From: Desulfobacterales bacterium
GTDB lineage: Bacteria > Desulfobacterota > Desulfobacteria > Desulfobacterales > BuS5
NCBI GenBank assembly: GCA_016735355.1
Contig: JAERRQ010000368.1
Coordinates: 1-5,930 of the forward strand
Direction of reading: 5' to 3'
DNA length: 5,930 nucleotides
The position numbers and the translations under genes were made by a program. This document shows positions 1 through 5,398 of this stretch, in pieces. The notes beneath the pieces were generated by a model that saw only the letters and a program-made list of their open reading frames with translations, was not told where the DNA came from and made no database searches. Each line of letters starts with the position of its first letter. The first letter of the stretch is position 1.

Positions 1-617
1 TTTTACAACCTGTGAAACAAAACCGATATCATGACTTACTAGGAGTATCGTCATGTGCCGGTTCAATCTTTGCAGGATTTCAATAAGAGCCTCTTCCATC
101 TGCGGATCTATATTCGCAGTAGGCTCGTCAAGAAGCAAAAGTTCGGGATCGCAGCATAAAGCCCTGGCTATTAAAACCCGTTGTCTCTGCCCTCCCGACA
201 GCTCGCTGAACCTTCGGCCGGCATAATCTGCAAGTTTAACTTCCTCAAGTGAAGATCGCGCCTTTTTAATATCAGTCTTTGAGTACCAGCCAAACCGGCT
301 CCGCCCCAGACAACCCATCAAGACCACATCCATAACAGTAACCGGAAACTGAAAGTCGAGATGCGCATACTGGGGCATATATCCCACCCGCATCAAGGAT
401 TTTTCAGGTATATCACCAAAAATCAGGATTTCGCCTTTATCAGGTTTAAGGAGTCCAAGGAGCAGTTTTAACAGGGTTGTTTTGCCTCCTCCGTTGGGGC
501 CTACTATTGTGGAGAAATCACCATGTTTGATTTCGAGATTAACATTTTCCAATATAGGCTCTCCATTATAGGAAAAGGAGACATCCTTTAATATAATATC
601 TGTTTTGCCGGTCACAT
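1..617 (-). CDS. Metal (Zn/Mn-type) ABC transporter ATP-binding protein, ZnuC/MntB-like, 5' part only
   Basis: This is the cytoplasmic ATPase that powers import of a divalent metal through a partner permease and a periplasmic binding protein. The 205 visible codons start at ATG 617-615, with AGGAGA three bases upstream (626-621). Visible motifs are Walker A GPNGGGKTT (residues 39-47), Q-loop Gln82, signature LSGGQ (139-143), Walker B LLLLDEP (159-165) and H-loop His195. The stretch after the Q-loop (residues 88-101, with FPVTV and VVLMG) is typical of the zinc/manganese uptake family rather than the iron-siderophore family. About 45-50 C-terminal residues lie outside the window, judging from the usual length near 250. 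The small gene at 678-833 precedes it by 60 bases with no terminator between, so they are probably co-transcribed; the permease would be expected beyond position 1. The family call is firm, but the metal (Zn or Mn) cannot be told from this subunit. Confidence 0.93.
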
Positions 618-677
618 GTTTCTCCTACAATAGTTAAGGACCTTTACATACCGTCGAAAACAGTTTTATAAATCAGG

Positions 678-833
678 TTAATCAAATTGCATTTTCTTTT
701 CTATCTTCTCTATTTGTTTTTTAATAAGACGCCGCTCATCTGCAGGCAAATCTGTATTATTCAGACGTTTTTTCAGTCCAAGCAGCATCATCTCCTCTCT
801 ATAATCTTTACACGTATAATGTACTGTTGTCAT
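678..833 (-). CDS. Small 51-aa charged, coiled-coil-like protein upstream of the metal transporter ATPase
   Basis: An uninterrupted 51-codon frame runs from ATG 833-831 to TAA 680-678. The product starts MTTVHYTCKDYREEMMLLGL. Its second half is almost entirely charged and leucine/isoleucine-rich (LPADERRLIKKQIEKIEKKM), as in a short amphipathic helix or coiled coil. There is no signal peptide or membrane segment. I recognise this N-terminal 'YTC-DYREEM' pattern as like small conserved hypothetical proteins of delta-proteobacteria, but that is from memory, and I know no function. The only Shine-Dalgarno-like sequence is AGGAG at 796-792, directly abutting an internal ATG pair at codons 15-16. 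The spacing is too short to make that the start, and the conserved-looking N-terminus argues for the first ATG. It is probably the first gene of the transporter operon. A role in metal uptake is inferred from position only. Confidence 0.68.
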   Translation of the reverse strand: MTTVHYTCKDYREEMMLLGLKKRLNNTDLPADERRLIKKQIEKIEKKMQFD

Positions 834-855
834 ATATATTTTTAAGCGAGCCCGA

Positions 856-892
856 AGTATACGGTGGCATTCAGAGAATTACCCGATTTTAA
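856..892 (-). promoter_or_regulatory. Weak candidate promoter for the small gene and metal transporter operon
   Basis: On the minus strand a TATACT -10-like hexamer (861-856) lies about 22 bases before the start codon of the 51-codon gene, leaving a very short leader. No good -35 hexamer sits 16-18 bases upstream. Instead the region is occupied by a 16-base sequence (892-877 on the minus strand) that is repeated exactly after divIVA. The 142 bases between the zinc-ribbon gene and the small gene (834-975) hold no clear terminator hairpin, so read-through from the pilT cluster is also possible. Confidence 0.22.
877..892. repeat. 16-base direct repeat, copy 1
   Basis: The + strand reads AATTACCCGATTTTAA. 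An exact copy in the same orientation occurs at 4068-4083. This copy is in the gap upstream of the 51-codon gene. Both copies are non-coding. The function is unknown. Confidence 0.6.
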
Positions 893-975
893 AATTTGGC
901 ACAAGGGAAGAGGACGGAAGGCGTATGATAATACTCCTGTGACCGATAACGCAGTGAAATTATTTATATGAACAT

Positions 976-1638
976 CTATATTTTTCCAGCTAACTTTAGA
1001 GTCTCATTATAAGCTCGAAAGAAAAATTCGTTATCAGCTATAACTTTCCCTATTATTTTATCTATATTATTAATATCTTTTATATGGATAATATAGTTTA
1101 CACTTTTTTGCAATGCCATAATATTATCCATTGTACGGAATCTGCTGCTGATAAGAATCAAACAGTTGTTACGCCGGTCTGCCATACTGCGCCTCTCAAG
1201 AAATGTTAGCACCGTATTTGCATCCGGGTTGGATGTGTCGAAACGTTCATTGGTGATTACCAGATCATATGAATGGTACCTCAGCCTGGTTAATGCATCC
1301 CTTGAATTCTCAGCCTCGGTAATATGATATTCCATAAGATTAAGCACTTTGCTTATTTTTTTTTTTATGACCGGGTCTTCTTCACAAATCAGAGCTGTGT
1401 CACCCTCCTCCTCAACAAAATCAAAAGTTTTTTCATCCGACTCGTAATCGCATTCATCTGCCTCATAAAAATCAAGCCCCTCATCCACGGAGCCCTTAAT
1501 CTTTTTTTCTTCTGTCTCTCCTAAAACGTAAATTGTTTCTTTACATTTGGGACACGGGAATGATGCGGTCTTACCTGCAGGAACTTTTTCGTCTGCTATT
1601 CTAAATTTACTCTGACATTTTTTGCATATAATATTCAT
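976..1638 (-). CDS. Zinc-ribbon protein with acidic linker and degenerate (non-phosphorylatable) receiver domain
   Basis: A 220-residue cytoplasmic protein with three parts. Residues 1-38 form an MJ0042-type zinc ribbon, with Cys5-x2-Cys8 and Cys29-x2-Cys32. Residues 41-80 are a strongly acidic linker. Residues 81-200 resemble a CheY-like receiver: the acidic pocket is partly kept (Glu86, Glu87, Asp88) and a Ser164-Ser165 pair and Lys187 sit where Thr/Ser and Lys are expected. The phosphoacceptor position after 'YDLVIT' is Asn130 rather than Asp. It is therefore probably a pseudo-receiver that signals by protein contact. The start at ATG 1638-1636 is fixed by the zinc ribbon beginning at once; the upstream GGGAGG (1658-1653) has an unusually long 14-base spacing. 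It follows the second PilT-type gene by 27 bases, so a role in pilus-motor control is inferred from position only. Confidence 0.85.
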   Translation of the reverse strand: MNIICKKCQSKFRIADEKVPAGKTASFPCPKCKETIYVLGETEEKKIKGSVDEGLDFYEADECDYESDEKTFDFVEEEGDTALICEEDPVIKKKISKVLNLMEYHITEAENSRDALTRLRYHSYDLVITNERFDTSNPDANTVLTFLERRSMADRRNNCLILISSRFRTMDNIMALQKSVNYIIHIKDINNIDKIIGKVIADNEFFFRAYNETLKLAGKI

Positions 1639-1665
1639 ACTAAAATAGAATACCTCCCAAACCGA

Positions 1666-2835
1666 TCATTGTTTATATTCATTATAATGATAATCTACTG
1701 CAAGCTCTTTAATATCAGAAGTCGCTTCGCCCCTTGAACTCTTTAAGGAATCGATACTGCGTCCCATGACAGCCTTGTGTGAAGCATAAGCCATGGCAGT
1801 TTCCTCCTGGACAATGCCGTGTCCGAACAGCTCGGCAATATGATCATCGAATGTAGTCATACCGAAAGGTTTGCCGGCCTGCATGATTTCATAAAATGTT
1901 TTACCTTCTGATTCACCGTTTAGTATGGAATCTCTAACCCTTACATTAGTGCCAAGAATTTCGAATGCTGCAATCCGGCCCCCTCCTATTTTAGGAATCA
2001 GCCGCTGACATACTACCCATCGTATTGTATCAGACAGCCGTATTCGAATCTGTCTTTCCTCTTCATTGTTAAACATGCCGAGTATACGGTTTATTGTTTG
2101 ACCCGCATCAACAGTATGTAATGTCGTTAAAACAAGATGGCCTGTTTCGGCGGCGCTTAAACCTATCTCCACAGTCTCCCTGTCACGCATTTCACCGACC
2201 AGTATAACCTTGGGGGCTTGTCTTAATGCAGCCCGCAATCCACTTGCGAATGAATCAAAATCAAGCCCGAGTTCTCTTTGGTTAAATGTAGATTTTTTTT
2301 GAGGATGTTGATATTCAACAGGATCTTCAAGGGTTACAACGTGAACCGACTTATGTTCATTTATTTCATCAAGCATTGTTGCCAGGGATGTGGATTTCCC
2401 CGAGCCTGTGGCTCCTGTAACAAAGACTATACCGTTCTTTTCCTGGGCAATCTTGTAAAAAACCTCGGGAAGATTCATCTCCTTGATATTAGGCACTTTT
2501 GCTTCAAGACGCCGTAATACTATGGAATAATTTCCTGATTGTGAAAAAATGTTTACCCTGAAGCGGGCTTTGCCGGGCAGACTGTAAGACAGATCGCAGG
2601 AACCTTTGGAAATAAGAGCTTTAGTAAGGCGACGGTCATTGTTTATAAGATTCAAAGCGATGATTTCTGTCTGAAAGGGGGTTAACTTATCAAAAGGAGG
2701 TTTTAAATGGATCGGGACCAATTCTCCCGAGCTTTCAACCTGAAGAGGTTTGCCTACCGTAAAATTAAGATCCGACACATTTTCGTAGGCATCGAGCATC
2801 TTCGTTAGAATATGATCAATTTCACGTTTTTTCAT
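1666..2835 (-). CDS. Second PilT/PilU-family type IV pilus retraction ATPase
   Basis: A 389-residue cytoplasmic hexameric secretion ATPase of the GspE/PilT superfamily. Motifs in order: Walker A GATGSGKST (141-149), Asp box TLEDPVEY (168-175), Walker B ILVGEMRD with catalytic Glu215 (211-218), and His box with TGHLVLTTLHT (231-241). The N-terminal PAS-like domain keeps the 'SDLNFTVGKP' stretch (21-30). It differs from canonical PilT: the stretch before Walker B reads RQAPK instead of REDPD, the C-terminal AIRNLIRE motif is absent (GTNVRVRDSILNGE at 295-308 occupies the place), and there is a C-terminal tail of about 25 charged residues. AGGAAG (2849-2844) lies 8 bases before the start, which is 17 bases after the upstream pilT stop, suggesting translational coupling. 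This divergent type resembles an extra PilT paralogue of Geobacter-like bacteria, from memory. It may be an accessory motor that works with the main PilT, as PilU does in Pseudomonas and Vibrio. Confidence 0.93.
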   Translation of the reverse strand: MKKREIDHILTKMLDAYENVSDLNFTVGKPLQVESSGELVPIHLKPPFDKLTPFQTEIIALNLINNDRRLTKALISKGSCDLSYSLPGKARFRVNIFSQSGNYSIVLRRLEAKVPNIKEMNLPEVFYKIAQEKNGIVFVTGATGSGKSTSLATMLDEINEHKSVHVVTLEDPVEYQHPQKKSTFNQRELGLDFDSFASGLRAALRQAPKVILVGEMRDRETVEIGLSAAETGHLVLTTLHTVDAGQTINRILGMFNNEEERQIRIRLSDTIRWVVCQRLIPKIGGGRIAAFEILGTNVRVRDSILNGESEGKTFYEIMQAGKPFGMTTFDDHIAELFGHGIVQEETAMAYASHKAVMGRSIDSLKSSRGEATSDIKELAVDYHYNEYKQ

Positions 2836-2852
2836 ATGACAATCTTCCTATA

Positions 2853-3935
2853 TTATGCTTCTGTAAAATCATTAGGCGGATTCTTGAGCAGCGGCCGGAA
2901 GCGCGCCTTATCATTAGCTTTGGAATATGCTTCATCCGCAGCAATCCATCTTTTATTGTAAAGTTCCATAATTGCATCATCCAGAAGCTGCATCCCGTAT
3001 CTTTTTCCTGTCTGGATTGTTGACGCAAGCTGGTGGGTTTTTGACTCCCGGATAAGGTTCCTGGCAGCCGGAGTAGCTATAAGTATTTCAAGAGCGGCGC
3101 ATCTGGCCTTTTTATCGATCCTTTTAAAAAGAACCTGTGCGATAACAGCACGTAAGCCGTCAGAAAGAGTTGAACGTATCTGGGCCTGTTCACTGGAAGG
3201 GAAAACCTCAATAATACGGTCTACGGTTTTGGCGGCGCTGGTTGTATGGAGTGTACCGAAAACAAGATGCCCTGTAGACGCTGCTTCAATTGCCAGGGAT
3301 ATGGTTTCCAGATCCCGCATTTCGCCGACCAGTATAATATCCGGATCCTCACGTAGCGCGCCCCGCAGCGCTGCGCTGAAAGATTTGGTGTGGAGTTCAA
3401 CTTCACGGTGATTTACAATACAATTTTTACTTTTATGAACAAATTCAATAGGATCTTCAATTGTGATGATATGATCTTTACGGTTAGTATTGGCTTCATC
3501 AATAATCGCTGCAAGTGTAGTCGATTTTCCGCTGCCGGTGGGGCCCGTTACAACAATAAGCCCCCTTGGCAAAGAGGACAGCTTTGAAATTACAGGAGGA
3601 AGCCCCAGCTGCGTCGTTGTCAGGATTGTACTGGGAATTTCCCTGAAAACCGCTGCGACTCCGTATTTTTGCATAAAAAAATTAGCACGATATCTGGCAA
3701 CACCTGGTATTTCATATCCGAAGTCTATGTCTCCGGTTTCTTCAAATACCTTTATTTTATCTTCCGGAGCAATCTCATATAACATGCTCCTAAGGTTATC
3801 ACTGTCCAGAGTCTTATATTTTATTCTTTCTACATCACCAAGGATTCGAAGCGCCGGCTGCTGACCAGAGACTAAATGTAAATCTGAAGCACCCTGCTCA
3901 TGCATCAATTTGAAAAAGGCATCTATTTGGGCCAT
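2853..3935 (-). CDS. pilT: Type IV pilus retraction ATPase PilT
   Basis: A 360-residue hexameric ATPase that depolymerises the type IV pilus from the cytoplasmic side of the inner membrane and drives twitching and retraction. The N-terminus has the classic 'GASDLHLVSGQQPALRI' PAS-like signature (15-31). Core motifs are Walker A GPTGSGKST (131-139), Asp box TIEDPIEF (158-165), Walker B ILVGEMRD with Glu205 (201-208) and His box around TGHLVFGTLHT (221-231). The PilT-specific C-terminal motif is present as AARNLIRE (290-297); the canonical form is AIRNLIRE, so the second residue is changed. Length is typical (about 345-370). The start is supported by GAGGAG at 3947-3942, six bases before ATG 3935-3933. 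It is the first gene of a cluster with the second PilT-type ATPase and the zinc-ribbon gene, preceded by a sigma-54 promoter and insulated from divIVA by a terminator. Pilus assembly genes are not in the window. Confidence 0.96.
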   Translation of the reverse strand: MAQIDAFFKLMHEQGASDLHLVSGQQPALRILGDVERIKYKTLDSDNLRSMLYEIAPEDKIKVFEETGDIDFGYEIPGVARYRANFFMQKYGVAAVFREIPSTILTTTQLGLPPVISKLSSLPRGLIVVTGPTGSGKSTTLAAIIDEANTNRKDHIITIEDPIEFVHKSKNCIVNHREVELHTKSFSAALRGALREDPDIILVGEMRDLETISLAIEAASTGHLVFGTLHTTSAAKTVDRIIEVFPSSEQAQIRSTLSDGLRAVIAQVLFKRIDKKARCAALEILIATPAARNLIRESKTHQLASTIQTGKRYGMQLLDDAIMELYNKRWIAADEAYSKANDKARFRPLLKNPPNDFTEA

Positions 3936-3993
3936 AAACCACTCCTCTAAATTTATGAAAACTAAAGCTCAGGAATTTTGCTACCTTAACCAA

Positions 3994-4010
3994 AGCAATT
4001 TACATGCCAC
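3994..4010 (-). promoter_or_regulatory. Sigma-54 (RpoN) -24/-12 promoter of the pilT cluster
   Basis: The minus strand reads GTGGCATGTAAATTGCT from 4010 to 3994. This matches the sigma-54 consensus TGGCAYR-N4-TTGCW, with the invariant GG (4008-4007) and GC (3996-3995) separated by exactly ten bases. Taking the GC as -13/-12 puts the transcription start near 3983, giving a leader of about 48 bases before the pilT ATG. Sigma-54 promoters need an activator of the NtrC type; its binding site would have to lie upstream, in or beyond the terminator and divIVA 3' end. Confidence 0.82.
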
Positions 4011-4047
4011 AAAAAAAGGGTAGAGATGATTTAATCTCTACCCTTTT
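4011..4047 (-). terminator. Intrinsic terminator after divIVA
   Basis: A perfect 14-base-pair inverted repeat (4014-4027 with 4034-4047) encloses a six-base loop (4028-4033). On the minus strand the stem is followed by an uninterrupted run of seven T (4017-4011, the first four also counted in the stem). It lies 43 bases after the divIVA stop. The plus-strand reading ends in four T, so weak bidirectional action is possible, but no plus-strand gene needs it. It separates the yggT-divIVA unit from the sigma-54 promoter that begins at the adjacent base. Confidence 0.92.
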
Positions 4048-4067
4048 CAATATATAGATTGTAAAAT

Positions 4068-4083
4068 AATTACCCGATTTTAA
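4068..4083. repeat. 16-base direct repeat, copy 2
   Basis: Exact copy of 877-892 in the same orientation. It lies between the divIVA stop codon and its terminator, so it would be in the 3' untranslated part of the yggT-divIVA transcript. Confidence 0.6.
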
Positions 4084-4089
4084 TTTTTG

Positions 4090-4599
4090 CTAAAACTGAT
4101 CAGTATGCTTAAGCAGTTTCACCTTGGAATCGACATCATCCAATATTTTTGTTTCTTCTTTCCCCATATCAAGAAGCTTGGTATGGGTTTCAATTATGGA
4201 ACGTATCTGAACTTCAATTTGCATTCTCTGCCTTTTTAATTCAGTAATATCTTCATGGAGCTGTGAAAGCCTGTTATGAGCTCTGTTAAGTATTTTTTCG
4301 GCTTTTACCTCCGCGTCTGCAATAATAATCTCTGCTGATTTATTGGCATTATCCTGTATCTGTTCAAGTACTTTTTGGGAATTGAGCATGGCGCGTTTAA
4401 AAGTCTCTTCCCGTTCTTTGTATCCCTGGTTTTCACGTTCAAGCCTGTGGATTTTATCATTAAAATTTTCTATTTGATGCTGCATTACTTCAAAGGTGTC
4501 AGCCATCTCTTCAAGAAAAGAATCGACTTCATGGATGTCAAACCCTCTGAATTTTACTTTAAACTGTTGTTGCTGAATATCGATCGGTGTGGTTTTCAT
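4090..4599 (-). CDS. divIVA: DivIVA-family polar/septal coiled-coil protein
   Basis: A 169-residue protein of the DivIVA family, peripheral membrane scaffolds that gather at curved membrane such as poles and septa and recruit division or envelope partners. The first 35 residues form the DivIVA N-terminal domain. Phe17-Arg18 of the 'FRGFD' stretch falls at the same numbers as the membrane-inserting Phe17-Arg18 of Bacillus subtilis DivIVA, followed by HEVDSFLEEM. From about residue 36 to 155 the protein is heptad-like and charged, consistent with parallel coiled coil. A GTG four codons upstream (4611-4609) is in frame but lies inside the Shine-Dalgarno AAGGGTGG (4615-4608), which is 8 bases from ATG 4599-4597. 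The ATG is therefore the better start. It is 16 bases after yggT and co-transcribed with it. In Gram-negatives the exact role is less clear; growth-zone or pole organisation is inferred. Confidence 0.92.
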   Translation of the reverse strand: MKTTPIDIQQQQFKVKFRGFDIHEVDSFLEEMADTFEVMQHQIENFNDKIHRLERENQGYKEREETFKRAMLNSQKVLEQIQDNANKSAEIIIADAEVKAEKILNRAHNRLSQLHEDITELKRQRMQIEVQIRSIIETHTKLLDMGKEETKILDDVDSKVKLLKHTDQF

Positions 4600-4607
4600 G
4601 GTAATTG

Positions 4608-4615
4608 CCACCCTT
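4608..4615 (-). promoter_or_regulatory. Ribosome binding site that fixes the divIVA start
   Basis: AAGGGTGG on the minus strand begins directly after the yggT stop codon (TAG 4618-4616) and is 8 bases from ATG 4599-4597. It contains most of the alternative GTG, which makes the GTG an unlikely start. Confidence 0.7.
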
Positions 4616-4921
4616 CTATTTAGATAAAAAACTAAAAGCTATCCCCTGAAGACTCCCCACAACAAATTTTTGAAGAAAAATAATTGCCAGAAAAACAATA
4701 ATAGGAGAAAGATCTATCCCGCTGAAATTGACAGGCAGTGTTGTGCGGATTTTATAAAGCACAGGTTCTGTAATGTTGTGTATAAACCGTACTATAGGGT
4801 TATACGGATCGGGATTAACCCAGGAAAGCACGGCTCGCGCAATGATAATCCACATATAGATGTTAAGAATATAGTAAAGAACAACCGCAACTGCATTAAA
4901 GAGATTACCGATTATAAACAT
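4616..4921 (-). CDS. yggT: YggT-family integral membrane protein
   Basis: A 101-residue inner-membrane protein of the YggT family (Ycf19/CCB3-related), typical in length. Two hydrophobic segments are visible (about residues 4-33 and 71-98). They are joined by the family signature: SWVNPDPYNPIVRF (33-46), ITEPVL (50-55), IR near 58-59, and GIDLSPII (68-75). In bacteria the family is associated with division-site and envelope functions and is commonly found next to divIVA-like or proC genes; here divIVA follows 16 bases downstream. The start at ATG 4921-4919 fits the family N-terminus, but the Shine-Dalgarno is poor: only AAGG about 13 bases upstream. The biochemical function is not established. 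proC, a frequent neighbour, is absent. Confidence 0.93.
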   Translation of the reverse strand: MFIIGNLFNAVAVVLYYILNIYMWIIIARAVLSWVNPDPYNPIVRFIHNITEPVLYKIRTTLPVNFSGIDLSPIIVFLAIIFLQKFVVGSLQGIAFSFLSK

Positions 4922-5398
4922 AATGAATTTAAGCCTTAAATCTTTTCAAAAGGTCTCTCTACCGGACAATTTGAAATTTTTGAAACTGCACCTGTTAGTA
5001 TGTGCTAAAATATGTAAATGTTTGTGCAATAATTACATTTTCTTCTATAAGTCAAGGTATTTTTAAATCATGGTAAATTTGTTCAAATCTGTAAAAGCTG
5101 GATTTTCATACAACTTCTTAGGCTTTTAAAATTTAACATGTTGATATTTAAGAATATTTTTTTAGCAATTATCAATCGACATGCAACACCACGGCAAAAC
5201 AATTGAACAATACCCAAATCCGATCAGCCTCGTTGAGGTTGAGGTGTCGGCTACCTGCTGTTGAAACAACCGAATTACGGGCGCTGGTTTTGCGTGAAGC
5301 TTTCCTTTCCATGCCGCACCACTGTTCAAATCCGAATGTCAAAGCAATCCCTCTTTTATTATCTACGGATTACCGTAACACATGCTATAAGATTATCT
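4922..5398. other. 477-base region without a convincing gene, upstream of yggT
   Basis: Two compositional parts are visible. From 4922 to about 5200 the DNA is very A+T-rich (12 of 60 bases are G or C at 5101-5160). It should contain the yggT promoter; a TTGACT -35-like hexamer on the minus strand (5055-5050) has no good -10 at normal spacing. A 6-base inverted repeat, ATGTAA/TTACAT (5012-5017 and 5033-5038), lies just downstream of it. From about 5200 to 5345 the DNA is a little over half G+C and is open on both strands: plus 5203-5439, and minus 5369-5172 with an internal ATG at 5312-5310. Neither reading has a ribosome binding site, a recognisable domain or a family I know, so I call no gene. 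A short hairpin (TACGG/CCGTA, 5364-5377) lacks a T-tract. No good terminator for acr3 is seen. Confidence 0.6.

Noticed and set aside
912..960. Possible Fur/Zur-type box (GATAAT-like elements)
   Set aside because: ATGATAATAC and GATAAC are present but do not form a symmetric site of the expected length, so a metal-repressor site is not supported.
3490..3864. 124-codon plus-strand open frame inside pilT
   Set aside because: It lies entirely antisense to the conserved Walker A and N-terminal region of pilT. The reading frame is a shadow of that gene's codon pattern.
4600..4611. GTG start giving a 173-residue DivIVA
   Set aside because: The GTG lies within the Shine-Dalgarno sequence itself. 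The ATG four codons later has correct spacing and puts Phe17-Arg18 at the family numbering.
5012..5038. ATGTAA/TTACAT inverted repeat as a regulator site or hairpin for yggT
   Set aside because: Only six bases per arm with a 15-base spacer in very A+T-rich DNA; this can easily arise by chance.
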